The notes: generated by a model from the sequence alone, not told the origin. A DNA stretch of 64,000 nucleotides from Okapia johnstoni (GCA_024291935.2 JAGTYA010000024.1:3286001-3350000), one strand, 5' to 3'. Shown: positions 37,401 through 48,020, numbered from the stretch's first letter. Translations and numbers: made by a program.

Positions 37401-38011
37401 CCTTCTTTAAAACCTGACATAAAACACACCGAACAGAGTCATTCTATAACCCATTATACCAGGGGATCCACTGACAACAGACCATGAGAGAGCTGCCTGG
37501 GAGACTTCAGCAGGGGATTAGGGTGCTAGAGCCCCCAGTGAAGGCCCGGTGAGCCCCTCTAGTCCTGTGCCGCTCTGGCTTCTGATCAGAGTGCCAGTCT
37601 CAAGTTCGCTGCCTCTTGAAGCTGTGTTCTTCTCTGCTCAGCAGGAGACAAGTTCTCCTTAAGGGACTGACTGACGGGGTTCTTGCAGGCAGGGCGTCCC
37701 CTTGTGATGTCCAGGGTTGGCTGGTAGAAGCATTTCCTTTGAGTCTAGAACCATCAGACCCACCCCTTAGGCAGAGGGCAGCTCTGCTCCCCAGACACTC
37801 CTTGAGGCTAGTAGTTCATTCTCATAGGAGTCAGGGTCCAGCCCGGGAGAGTGGGGCTTGGGGTTGCAGGGAGGGCTATCCTGAAATGGGGCAGTGGGGG
37901 AGCTTGGGTCTGGACTTGCCTCAGAGGAGTAAACGTGTATTCCTGCTCTCCATTATCTCCATTGTCCCCCCTTTGCAGCTGGAAGACGTAGAGTGGGAGG
38001 ACTGGGACTGA
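16417..38011 (+). CDS. BSDC1: BSD domain-containing protein 1 (11 coding exons)
   Basis: Coding exons: 16417-16427, 16695-16755, 22581-22697, 24729-24896, 26217-26271, 28195-28310, 28707-28775, 28948-29026, 30079-30558, 36397-36500, 37979-38011. All introns are GT-AG, and the exons sum to 1293 nt, that is 430 residues plus TGA, the same length as the human protein. The start MAEGEDVGWW is split after 11 coding nucleotides. Residues 1-137 are the conserved N-terminal region ([16 protein letters not shown], then [15 protein letters not shown]). The BSD domain lies at about 140-200, with [10 protein letters not shown] and the aromatic [11 protein letters not shown]. Exon 9 encodes a long acidic and proline-rich low-complexity linker. 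The C-terminus has two acidic tryptophan motifs (ISEDWEKDF and VEWEDWD). The molecular role of the family is poorly known; BSD domains also occur in TFIIH p62 and synapse-associated proteins. The gene looks fully intact. Confidence 0.98.
17780..17965 (+). repeat. MIR SINE fragment
   Basis: tatgaactttggcaagatat, ttaacctcttaaagccccag, ttcctcatctgtaaagtgga, then atacctacctgatagaattg. This is the MIR core followed by its 3' tail. Confidence 0.8.
18400..19675 (+). mobile_element. L2 LINE with recognisable RT motif
   Basis: About 1.2 kb of diverged L2 in plus orientation. Near 18615-18655 one frame reads [12 protein letters not shown], matching RT motif A of the L2/CR1 group. From 19190 the typical L2 3' phrases appear: ctggactattgcaacagcct, cctgactggtcttcctccat, caggccctccatggttgccc. 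An AT-rich block at 18955-19020 interrupts it. Non-coding relic. Confidence 0.8.
20375..20671 (+). repeat. Dimeric Bov-tA SINE with target-site duplication
   Basis: Two tRNA-like heads in tandem (gctcagttggtaaagaatct and gctcagctggtaaagaatcc), each followed by gatcccctggaga. The element ends gtcgcaaagagttggacaca. It is flanked by atgcaacttggg (20363-20374) and atgcaacctggg (20672-20683), a 12-bp duplication with one mismatch. Confidence 0.92.
21415..22145 (+). mobile_element. L1 LINE 3' end (ruminant type)
   Basis: Contains the end of ORF2 (atgacccagcaatcccactg, aatggaatattactcagcca) and a ruminant-style 3' UTR (gggtgggaggatatgggaga, tggtggattcatgtcaatgt, tatggcaaaacaaatacaat) with an A-rich tail. 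5'-truncated to about 0.7 kb, low divergence, in BSDC1 intron 2. Confidence 0.92.
22840..23163 (-). repeat. CHR SINE, full length, in BSDC1 intron 3
   Basis: The AT tail (ttttatttatttatttttct) comes first, then 'cttctcattgtggtggcttc'. The head ends accattgagccaccagggaa gcc. It lies about 140 bp after the exon 3 donor. Confidence 0.9.
23164..24185. other. BSDC1 intron 3, old repeat debris
   Basis: The start (tattgtaagcagagctacag, gtgaacattctgattgctta) looks like very old reversed L1 3' sequence. The part at 23775-23880 resembles an L2/MIR3 fragment (attcaacaaatacagttata). The rest is unassigned and no exon was seen. Confidence 0.45.
24186..24345 (-). repeat. MIR SINE fragment
   Basis: Ends with the reversed MIR signature: ttacagataaagaaacagac, aagtagtagagctgggattc, aaatcccag. 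Within BSDC1 intron 3. Confidence 0.75.
24940..25640 (-). repeat. Old L1 3' debris in BSDC1 intron 4
   Basis: AT-rich sequence with tataatcccatcactcaaag, ctctagtgttgcgcatttag and ataacaaggagtgctcgaga, resembling reversed ancient L1 3' ends. Too diverged to classify precisely. No coding signal. Confidence 0.4.
26900..27610 (-). repeat. L2 LINE debris in BSDC1 intron 5
   Basis: Phrases such as taccagactaagaagttgga, gatgtgatcagtttttgcat and gacaggaagatcagttagga match the complement of L2 3' coding sequence. Strongly diverged. The rest of this intron, 26280-26890 and 27620-28190, has no feature I can name. Confidence 0.55.
29335..29490 (-). repeat. Short CHR-type SINE in BSDC1 intron 8
   Basis: An AT tail (tttttaaattttttaaatta) is followed by ttttggccacagcagcctag and ttccccaaccagggaccgaa. 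The head ends cttaaccactggacttccag. Confidence 0.85.
29610..29790 (-). repeat. MIR SINE fragment
   Basis: Order: gttattaagtgcttatatta, ttattatccctcttttgcaa, atgaggcaggtaggctaaag, ggcttgcccaagatcatgca. This is the reversed MIR pattern, in BSDC1 intron 8. Confidence 0.75.
30690..31060 (-). repeat. MIR SINE fragments in BSDC1 intron 9
   Basis: ctactataggttgagtgttt at 30700 and a later core at 30920-31030 (cattttatagttgaagaaag, ttgctcaaatttacacagca) give the reversed MIR pattern, perhaps two pieces of one element. Confidence 0.65.
31190..34090. other. BSDC1: BSDC1 intron 9 interior, mostly unassigned
   Basis: Sparse MIR-like pieces are visible near 32145-32270 (ggttcaaatcccaactttgc) and 33640-33730 (ctcatctgtaaactggaact). 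Otherwise no exon, RNA gene or element can be named. Open frames here lack splice or protein support. Confidence 0.4.
34105..34236 (+). mobile_element. BovB LINE terminal fragment
   Basis: Only the last ~130 bp of BovB: gttggtgatggacagggagg, ctggcgtactgcagtccgtg, agagtcggacacgactgagc, ending aactgaactggactga. In BSDC1 intron 9. Confidence 0.88.
34540..34752 (-). repeat. Bov-tA SINE with target-site duplication
   Basis: Reverse Bov-tA from tcagttgtgtccagctcttt to the head end ccatctgagccaccagagaa. Flanked by ccagagatacta (34528-34539) and ccagagacacta (34753-34764), 12 bp with one mismatch. In BSDC1 intron 9. Confidence 0.93.
34930..35230 (-). repeat. Old L1-like AT-rich debris
   Basis: atgattacaaagtaatatat, ccctagcaataacgattgtt and aatggaattatcatgcatgt suggest an ancient reversed LINE 3' end. 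Family not assignable by eye. Confidence 0.4.
35490..35930 (-). repeat. L2 LINE 3' debris
   Basis: gctgtcctccaggagctcac, gggaacctgattatgtaata and gaagtgagcaagttggcctg match the reversed L2 3' end. In BSDC1 intron 9. Confidence 0.6.
36000..36330 (-). repeat. Old L1 3' debris
   Basis: cataacattccatcatagga, gtcactgtaacagcactata and gtgaacatccttttggttat are typical of reversed ancient L1 3' ends. It ends about 70 bp before BSDC1 exon 10. Confidence 0.55.
36501..37978 (+). other. BSDC1: BSDC1 intron 10, mostly unassigned
   Basis: About 36810-37170 contains diverged MIR-like sequence (gtgatcacttgacctgagcc, ctcacagctagtaagggaca). The remainder has no recognised element. The intron ends in a pyrimidine-rich cctttgcag acceptor. 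Confidence 0.45.
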
Positions 38012-39545
38012 GGGGAGCCAGAGCAAGCAGCTCCCCCACCCACAGCACTTCCCACCTCTCTCGCCCGTCTCAGCCCGGCCCCGGAAGACACTGACTAAGA
38101 ATGTCCCCCAAATGGCCTCTCAACCAGAGCTCTCGGCAGATTCTGGGTTGTTCCTTGTTGGCTCTTCGGGCCCTCTGCTCACATCTGGGAAGGGGCTCAC
38201 TAAATCCAAACCAAGAACTCTGACTTGTGCCAACCATAGGATGACCTGGGGGGGATGAAACTTCCCCCACCCCCCCACCCCCCACTGGAAGAGCCTACAT
38301 TTCTCTGCTGAACACCCACTGTTCCTGGGGATTCTTGCTCAGGAGTCCCAAGGGATAGCCCTTGCCCATGTGCCTGTGTAGACAGAGGCTAAACCACCAG
38401 TCTTGTGGAGGACACCGAGACAACACTCTTGTCACCCGTGAGCAGGCAGGGAAGGCCGTGCCGCCTGCCCTCGGCTTGACAGGGATGGCAGACACACTTT
38501 GGTTCCTATCCCAGTGGGTAAGAGGCATTCATTTCTGGGAAATTTGCCTCCCTTAGGAATCTGTCCTTCCCAGGCATTTTCCATTCCTGGAAGGGCTCCT
38601 TGTGGTTCAGAATCTACAGACCAAACTCCCTCCTTTCCCCTGGTCCAGGCTGTTATGTCCCCAGCGCCTTTCCCAAGCCATCTTCATGTCAGATGCACCC
38701 GAGTCCTTAGCCCAGCTGTGCCACCTGCAAGAGTCTGTTCTTGCCCTTCTTCCCCTCCCCAAGAAGGGAGGGGGCCACTTCAGGCCCTTCCGTGTGTTGC
38801 CTGGCGGGGTACCTTGTCCAGCCAGCCACCCACTTTGATTCCCCTGTAGCTTAGGACACAAGCCAGCTACCAGCGGTACAGAGCAGTGATCAAAGCCGAG
38901 TACTTACAACTCTGGTAAGCCCAACTTCTCCGCCTCAACCCTTCTGCCTCTTGGAGGGATACACTGGGGGTGAGCTGCTTGAGATTCTCGACAGGCTTCT
39001 GCAGAAGCTCTTCCTCCTGACGGCAGATCCAGTCTTGGTGGCTCTCACCCTCCATGCTGGTAAAGCTGCACCTCTCTTAGGGGGACGAGGGGCTGCAGGA
39101 ATCCCTGGAGACCCTGGTGCTTCACGATGCTGCTCTGGTGATTCTTGTACATAATCTGGTGTGTTCACCAATGATTTAAAGGGATCGTGGTCAGGGACGT
39201 CAAGAGAGTGGTGGTCACTTCCACTTCAAACCTTCAATGAGGGGGTGGGATGGAGAGAATGCTGAATCTTTTTTTTTCTTTTTCATGGGATGGGGTTTTT
39301 CTCTTTGTAATTATTTCTTTAGTTGAATTAACCTTTTGGTTGTTTGTGCAATATTATATATTTTAAATTATAATGTATCTCCCCAGAGTATTTTGTAGCC
39401 AGGATGAGAAAAAAGGAAAAAAAAAAAAAAAAAAAGACTCTAACAGCTGTTAGTTTTGTAATTAAAAAAGAAAGAAAAAAGAACTTTGTCCTGAACCTTT
39501 TCCAGACTTGCCGTTAACACCTATTAAAGAGATTCAACAGAAGCT
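38012..39545 (+). other. BSDC1: BSDC1 3' UTR
   Basis: 1.5 kb following the TGA, free of recognisable transposons. A likely poly(A) signal attaaa at 39523-39528 places cleavage near 39545. An A run of about 20 at 39418-39436 and AT-rich sequence precede it. A second, canonical aataaa at 39960-39965 could give a longer form. The end is inferred from sequence only. Confidence 0.65.
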
Positions 39546-40131
39546 GGAAGGTGTCTGGGGCTCTGTTCTTGTCCCCTACAGCAGCTGCCCCAGAGCCAGC
39601 ACAAGACACCGTGTGCAGGGTGCCCTCCTGCTTGGAGCCTGGGGGAGGGGTCAGGATGGGAGGTGGTGGTGGTAGCCTGGGTTTCAAGGAAGTCCCTTGT
39701 CTTCATCCCAGACTCACCTTGGCCTTTGGGGTGAGGAAGGGACAGGGCCCCTAGAAGGCCTCTCACCAAGACAAGGAGTCAAGAGGCCATTTCTGCATTC
39801 CCAACGCTTCTGCTTTTATTTGGAAAGAAGATGTAACAACAGTGGTTCCAATTGTTCTTGGTCATTTTTCTCTCCTCCCCCTGTATGTGTATGATTCTGG
39901 GGTCTATTTTTAAGTAACTTTAGTTATAAACACCTGTATGAAAATCACTTGTGAGCCATAATAAAAGGGAAGTGTGAATGAGGCCCTGTGGTTCCATGAA
40001 GATTTTTAAAGGGAAAGAGAAGTAAGGCTGGGGAGGGTATAGGTAAGTTTAGGATAAGTAAACTTAAAGTGTAAAATACATATATATCACCATTTTAGAA
40101 GCGGGTTTTTGGGTTTGCTTTCTCCCCCTAC
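39546..40131. other. Gap between convergent BSDC1 and TSSK3
   Basis: Holds an aataaa on the plus strand (39960-39965), possible distal BSDC1 end, and aataaa on the minus strand (complement of 39815-39820), possible distal TSSK3 end. If both distal sites are used, the two 3' UTRs overlap. No coding signal. Confidence 0.5.
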
Positions 40132-40137
40132 TTTATT
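40132..40137 (-). terminator. TSSK3: TSSK3 proximal poly(A) signal
   Basis: tttatt on the plus strand is aataaa on the minus strand, only 21 bp beyond the TSSK3 stop codon. That would give a very short 3' UTR. The next minus-strand aataaa is at 39815-39820. Confidence 0.5.
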
Positions 40138-40158
40138 GGGGAGGACTTGCCATTGCTT

Positions 40159-42252
<2,094 letters not shown>

Positions 42253-42877
42253 ATGCAGCCCTCCCCCTCGACGCCCGGGCCGGGACGCGCCGCAGACACC
42301 TGCCCGGCTCCGCCTGGACCGGAGCGTCCTCCCGCGGCCAGGGCTCGGGCAGCTGCTTCCAGCCTGGGACCGGCCTCGGCCTCCGGCAGGTGAGCAACGG
42401 CCCGGGGGGGCGGGCGCGGGGAGGGGGCGCCCGGCGGCCCGGGCGCGGCCTGACCGCCACTCCCCGCGCAGAGCGCCCCGGGGCCTGGACATGAGTACCC
42501 AGGAGCCCCCACAGGGTCGGAGATTCCCCAATGAGGCCGGAGACTCCCCTGGCTTTGCCGCCGCCCCCGAGTCCCAGGACAGCCCGGAGCCGGTAGCTAC
42601 GGAGCACAACCCGGTCAGGTGAGGCCGGCGCCCCTGCCCGCGGCCCCAGCCCTGCTCGCTTTCCGTCCCCCGACCGACCCGCACCCAAGCCCGAACCTCT
42701 GGGACTGATGCGCCCCCTACAGGATGGGGCCGGCCGCCGCCTCAGCGCCCCCTGTCGCGCCCTGCTTTCCGCAGGCCGCTTCGACGCTGCCCCGGCTGCC
42801 ACTGCCTGACGCTGCTGCACGTGCCCATCGACGTCTACATGGCTATGGGCGGGAGCCCCCGGGCCCGCGCCACCTGA
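42253..42877 (+). CDS. FAM229A: FAM229A small conserved protein
   Basis: Three coding exons: 42253-42389, 42472-42618 and 42775-42877. All borders are GT-AG and the total is 387 nt (128 residues). The N-terminal 50 residues are proline, alanine and arginine rich and variable. The conserved part starts at about LDMSTQEPPQGRRF and runs through SPEPVATEHNPVRPLRRC. It includes a cysteine/histidine cluster CPGCHC and ends VPIDVYMAMGGSPRARAT. The C-P-x-C-H-C pattern could bind metal, but this is inference. No function is established for the family. Length and all joins agree with an intact gene of the human type. Introns are tiny (82 and 156 bp), and the whole gene lies in a CpG island. Confidence 0.95.
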
Positions 42878-42989
42878 GTGCGCCTGCGCACGGCGGCTCC
42901 GCGGGAGCCGGGCGGGGACGGGGCCCGCCTCGGGCCACCACGCTGAGGTCGCGCGCGCGCCGAGCACGAGACAATGATGCACATTTTAA

Positions 42990-43018
42990 AATAAAAGAAT
43001 GATGCACGTTTTAATAAA
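42990..43018 (+). terminator. FAM229A: FAM229A poly(A) signals, duplicated
   Basis: Two aataaa hexamers, 42990-42995 and 43013-43018. Each lies at the end of a near-identical unit (aatgatgcacattttaaaat and aatgatgcacgttttaataa). The 3' UTR is therefore only about 110-160 nt. Confidence 0.75.
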
Positions 43019-43039
43019 GCACAGCATAAACTGTTCTTT

Positions 43040-43720
43040 CCACTCCGGCTGGCCGTGTCTGTCTTATCCCGTCGGCTCGGGCCCGCCGGCTGCTCCGACG
43101 CATCCAATATCACCTTTCGCTCTGCTGCCTACTCCCTTGGGCCCAGCCCCAGGGGCCCGCCCTTCCCTCCGGTCTGCTTGCTTCTGGCTGGGCACCAAAC
43201 CCTCCCCTCATTTTTTTTTTTTAACTGGTCACGACCACCTCCAGGGCCGTGCTTCTGCTTGAGCGCTGCCCTCATCCTTCTCCCCGACATTCTCCTTGTC
43301 TCGCCAGGAAAATCAGCATTACTATGCTGGACTCTGGGGGCCCAGAATAGCTTGAGACTGGAGGAGATGGACAGACAACTTAGAATAAAGAGAATGGCCA
43401 CCAACCCCGGGCCCATTTAATTCTCCAAAGATGGAGTTTGGTTTTGCTGCCTTGTGTTTTGTGACCCTGGGCCTCTCTGGCTTTATTGGAAGGATTAGGG
43501 GCTGCCCCCACCATCTCAACCCCTAGTTTCTCCTAAGGACTGGTGAGGTCAGAGAAAGATTGGGGAAGAAGTCATTTGAAAAACTGATTTCTTATTCCTA
43601 TTTTACAGGTGAGAGAACTGAGCCTTAAGCCACTTGGCCCCTTGGCCGGGGCCCCCCCAGGTGGCAGGTGATGCTAGGGCACTCAGCGTCCTCAGACTTG
43701 AGGCCGCAAAATGCATCCCT
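43040..43720. other. Intergenic, CpG-shore to unique sequence
   Basis: GC-rich at first, then ordinary. A T run (43210-43222) and a fragment near 43590-43620 (ttcctattttacaggtgaga) look like MIR remains. No gene seen. Confidence 0.4.
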
Positions 43721-43732
43721 AGGAGGGGCCCA

Positions 43733-44782
43733 CTCACAATAACCTGGAAAATTCTGAAAGAGATGGGAATATCAGACCATCTGACCTGTCTCTTGAGAAA
43801 CCTGTATGCAGGTCAGGAAGCAACAGTTAGAACTGGACATGGAACAACAGACTGGTTCCAAATAGGAAAAGGAGTACGTCAAGGCTGTATATTGTCATCC
43901 TGCTTATTTAACTTATATGCAGAGTACATCATGAAAAACTCTGGGCTGGAAGAAACACAAGCTGGAATCAAGACTGCCGGGAGAAATGTCAATAAGCTCA
44001 GATATGCAGATGACACCACCCTTACGGCAGAAAGCGAAGAAGAACTAAAGAGCCTCTTGATGAAAGTGAAAGAGGAGAGTGAAAAAGTTGGCTTAAAGCT
44101 CAACATTCAGAAAACTAAGATCATGGCATCTGGTCCCATCACTTCATGGGAAATAGATGGGGAAACAGTGGAAACAGTGTCAGACTTTATTTTTTGGGGC
44201 TCCAAAATCACTGCTGATGGTGATTGCAGCCATGAAACTAAAAGACGCTTACTCCTTGGAAGGAAGGTTATGACCAACCTAGATAGCATATTTAAAAGCA
44301 GAGACATTACTCTGCCAACAAAGGTCCGTCTAGTCAAGGCTATGGTTTTTCCAGTAGTCATGTATGGATGTGAGAGTTGGACGGTGAAGAAAGCTGAGCA
44401 CCGAAGAACTGATGCTTTGGAACTGTGGTGTTGGAGAAGACTCTTGAGAGTCCCCTGGACTGCAAGAAGATCCAACCAGTCCATCCTAAAGGAGATCAGT
44501 CCTGGGTGTTCATTGGAAGGACTGACGTTGAAGCTGAAACTCCAATACTTTGGCCACCTCATGAGAAGAGTTGACTCATTGGAAAAGACCCTGATGCTAG
44601 GAAGGATTGGGGGCGGGAGGAGAAGGGGACGACAGAGGATGAGATGGTTGGATGGCATCACCAACTCGATGGACATGGGTTTGGTTAAACTCCTGGAGTT
44701 GGTGATGGACAGGGAGGCCTGGCGTGCTGCGATTCATGGGGTCGCAAAGAGTCGGACACGATTGAGCGACTGAACTGAACTG
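43733..44782 (+). mobile_element. BovB LINE, 5'-truncated, with target-site duplication and long open RT frame
   Basis: The frame is open from before the insertion to a stop at 44773, with about 340 codons of BovB. It contains [19 protein letters not shown], the RGVRQG-like segment read as GVRQGCILS, the intact YADD motif in LRYADDTT, and the C-terminal [18 protein letters not shown] region. Its end is the standard cgactgaactgaactga. It is flanked by exact 12-bp duplications, aggaggggccca at 43721-43732 and 44783-44794. The endonuclease and RT fingers, including motif A, are missing through 5' truncation, so it cannot move by itself. It is well preserved, hence fairly young. Confidence 0.96.
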
Positions 44783-44950
44783 AGGAGGGGCCCATGACAG
44801 GAAGGCTGCCTGAAAGCTGAATGAGTATTTCCCACTTTCTAATTTTGCTTTAATGAACCTGCATTATTTTAATATCAGAAAAAATAAATGTAACCCAAAG
44901 GTCAGGCTCAGTCTCCTGTCCCCTGAGATTTAAGGACACTTGACTCAACA

Positions 44951-45173
44951 TATGGTTTCCCAGGTGGCACTAGTGGTAAAGAACCTACCTGCCAATGCAG
45001 GAGATGCAGGTTGGATCCCTGGGTCAGGAAGATCCCCTGGAGGGGGGCATGGCAACCTACTCCAGTATCCTTGCCTGGAAATCCCATGGACAGAGGAGCC
45101 TGGCAGGCTACAGTCCATAGGGTTGCAAAGAGTTGGACACGACTGAAGTGACTGAGCACGCACGCACACACAT
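44951..45173 (+). repeat. Bov-tA SINE
   Basis: gtttcccaggtggcactagt, tggatccctgggtcaggaag, gatcccctggagg, and an end at gttggacacgactgaagtga followed by an (AC)-rich tail (cacgcacgcacacacataca). Confidence 0.92.
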
Positions 45174-45239
45174 ACATCCCTGATTATCTCCTCCGGGCAG
45201 GGAACATGGCTGCCTCAGCTTCGAACTCCCGGCAAGTCA

Positions 45240-45368
45240 GCATTCCCTGGCAGTCCAGTGGTTAGGGCTCTGCACTTCAACTTCAGGGGGCACAAGTTCA
45301 ATACCTGAGTGGGGAATGAAGATCCCAAATGCCACACAACACAGCCCCCCACCACCTAAAAATAAATC
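45240..45368 (+). repeat. Short CHR-type SINE
   Basis: cattccctggcagtccagtg, gttcaatacctgagtgggga, aatgccacacaacacagccc and an A-rich end. Short form. Confidence 0.85.
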
Positions 45369-45369
45369 C

Positions 45370-46095
45370 CAGGAGGGGAGAGCTGCTTCCCCCAACTCGA
45401 TATACCTATTCCTGGGAAGGGCAGTAATTGGCCCGTGTTAAAATCACAAGCACGTTCTTTGGGCCAGTTACCACTGTCAGGGAGATGGAAGACTACAATT
45501 GACCAGGCTGAGCCACACGTAAACCTACCCTTGAGGTGCAAGCACAGTCAGGTGATTGACAGCATCACTAGAAAATAACGGGTAATGATGGAGAAAAAAA
45601 CATTCCAGGAGCAGAGACTGCTTATGCAATGATCAAGTACCCCTGGGAGGAAAAGAAGCCTGAAAAAAAATGGATAGTTTGATAGGGGCCAGGGAACAAT
45701 ACAGCTCCACGGCAATGAGGAGCCTTGGAAAGTGCGACCAGGAGTCAGGCCACTGGGTTCTCTTTCACAGGGTTTTGTCCCTGTCTCAGTCAATACAGGT
45801 CTACTAGCCAGGCCTGTGCAGGACAATGTCAGCAATGAAACTGACAAACATGGGCCTTAACGCTCAAGAAACTCACATGGCCTGGCAATGACCTGCTGGG
45901 AGGCAGGTCCCTTCCTTCTGGGCCCACTTCCTCACTAGCTTAAAAAAAAGAAAAGCACCAGCTGATCTCTATGGACCTTCCCAGCCCACAGATGCAGAAT
46001 TCTTCCCATTCTTCCTTTCCCTCTTATCTCCCTCATTTCCTTTCTCTAGGCTTCTGGAACCCGCCTTTCCTTTAAAAAAAAAAAAAAAAAAAGAT
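45370..46095. other. Intergenic, no gene recognised
   Basis: Unique-looking sequence with no repeat or exon that I can name, apart from an A run at 46073-46092 just before the next SINE. Confidence 0.4.
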
Positions 46096-46099
46096 TTAC

Positions 46100-46222
46100 T
46101 GCCTGGGAGTTTCCTGGTGGCTTAGTGGTTAGGATAATGGGGTTTCATTCCCATGGCCCTGGTTCAATCCCTGGTCAGGGAACTGAGATCTCACAAGCTA
46201 AGGGAAAATAAAAAACTTACTG
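46100..46222 (+). repeat. Short CHR-type SINE
   Basis: gggagtttcctggtggctta, ggttcaatccctggtcaggg, aactgagatctcacaagcta and an A-rich tail. Confidence 0.82.
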
Positions 46223-46299
46223 CCGCTTTCATATGTTTGGTTAGAGAGGGATAACAAAAGATACGGACAAACACCTTGCCAATAGGCCAGACCCTGGAG

Positions 46300-46900
46300 C
46301 TAGATAGCTCTAGAATGGCCAGGAGCAAGAGGAAAGGGCATTCCAGGTGGAAGGAACACAGTGGGCAAAGGCCTGGAGGCAGGGAAGTTCAAGGAATTCA
46401 GTTCAATCAACTTTTACCAACACTACCTGGGCCACACCAGGTGGTGACAGGTCCCTTCCCTTCAGAGAGCTCAGAATTCAAGGGACCCAGGGATGAGTTA
46501 ACAGAAGAGAAGCTGGATCAGGGAGACCTTGTGTTTGAACTTGTTCTGTAGGTGACGGGGAGAGTGACAGGCTCCAACCTGGGTCACTTGACTATTTTTC
46601 TTTTCCTTTTCCATCATGTTCTCTGTTGCTTCTTCCTTTTTCCCCCAGGAAAAGTCACTGGCCTAAACTCTAGTCCTAGATTTGAGTCCTGATTGTCATC
46701 TACTAGCTGTGCAACCTTGAGCTAATTACTTAGCCTCTCTGAGTCTCTATTTCCAAATCTGTAAAATGGTACTAATGACATCCAGTAGAAGGTTTCAGTA
46801 AAGTCATGCACCAGGCAGGAATCTCAGACACAGCTAGCACTGAGTGAAAGAGGATGCTGTCTTTGGCTTCAAGGGGCAGCAGAGAGCCAGCTAGCCATGT
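46300..46900. repeat. L2 fragment then MIR fragment
   Basis: 46315-46390 carries the reversed L2 phrase gggcattccaggtggaagga and caaaggcctggaggcaggga. 46660-46830 carries an MIR in plus orientation: ctagatttgagtcctgattg, gcaaccttgagctaattact, aaatctgtaaaatggtacta. Confidence 0.65.
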
Positions 46901-47076
46901 CCCCAAGGGCTGGGTATCTGGAATCTCTCCTGCCTCCCTTTGTCAAGTTCCTATCAGTCCTGCTCAGGAGCTAAGGAACTTGGGGGCAAGGGGCATTTTC
47001 AGGGGAATCCCCAGGTAGGAAAAGCAGAACTGCCTTTCTCACCCTAGAGGGTAAAGCTGTCCCCAGACCCCAAAGC

Positions 47077-47294
47077 TACCCAGGTGGCGCTAGTGGTAAA
47101 GAACCCATCTGCCAATGCAGGAGACGTAAGAGACGTGGGTTCGATCCTGGGTCTGGAAGATGATCTGGAGAAAGGAATGGCAACACAGTTTAGTATTCTT
47201 GCCTGGAGAATTCCAATGGACAGAGAGGCCTGGTGGGCTAAAGTCCATGGGGTTGCAAAGAGTTAGACACTACTGAAGCAACTTAGCATGCATG
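47077..47294 (+). repeat. Bov-tA SINE with perfect 13-bp target-site duplication
   Basis: tacccaggtggcgctagtgg, gggttcgatcctgggtctgg, tggcaacacagtttagtatt and gttgcaaagagttagacact. Bracketed by identical cagaccccaaagc at 47064-47076 and 47295-47307. Confidence 0.95.
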
Positions 47295-47483
47295 CAGACC
47301 CCAAAGCAGGACCCCCCCACACCCCAGCCTCATTTTCTGCCTGAGGAATGGGGAGGGGCCCAGGGAAAGGATACTCAAATCCCTGCCTTCCCTGACTTCT
47401 CTCTCAAACACCTTATTAGCCAGCCCCTCCCTAAGGGACCCTCTTTTAGAAGGAGGGGGCGAAGTACAGATGGACCCCCCCAA

Positions 47484-47542
47484 GTTACCATGGAAATGGC
47501 AGGGAAAGGGTTGCTGTATTGCCATGGCAACAATTGACGTCA
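47484..47542 (+). promoter_or_regulatory. Cluster of RFX X-box-like sites and a palindromic CRE
   Basis: Within 59 bp there is gttaccatggaaat (47484-47497, X-box-like), a perfect 12-bp palindrome ttgccatggcaa (47519-47530) inside an X-box-like attgccatggcaac, and a full CRE tgacgtca (47535-47542). The CAAC of the X-box is three bases from the CRE, the same spacing as X1 and X2 in MHC class II promoters. There is no gene start next to it, so this would be a distal element if functional. The site matches are direct; function is inference. Confidence 0.5.
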
Positions 47543-47549
47543 GCGCTAC

Positions 47550-48020
47550 CCTTTCTCATCGCTTGATATGAGAGGGGGGCAGCCACCCCAACCACAAGCA
47601 AATCTCCCACAAAGCCTCCTCCCTTTACTGAGCCAATCAACCAAGGGGTCGACAGGCTTAATATAGCACAGAAGTTAAAAGCACAGACTCTGATGTCAGT
47701 CAAACCTTGGTTCAAATCTTCTTTTTGCACGGTTTTAGCTGTTTGAATTTGAGCAAGTCCCTTAACCCTGGAAGACTAGTATGTACAATGGGGATAGAAA
47801 GCTACATGCCTCCAAGGGTTAATGTGAGGACTGCAGGGGATCATGCAGGTGACAGGCATTGGGCCAGTTTATGGGAAGTGCACACTGATGTTAGTGACTC
47901 TCTAGAGTCCTGGGGACCTGTCTGGGCATTGTGGCTTTTCAGATATAGACTCACAGCCCCTAAAAGGCTTCCACGATTCCTAAGGACTGACCCTGAGTTT
48001 GAGCATCTCAAAACTGGCGG
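47550..48020. other. Intergenic with MIR fragment
   Basis: About 47660-47850 is an MIR in plus orientation (gaagttaaaagcacagactc, ttggttcaaatcttcttttt, gaatttgagcaagtccctta). The rest is unassigned. Confidence 0.6.
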
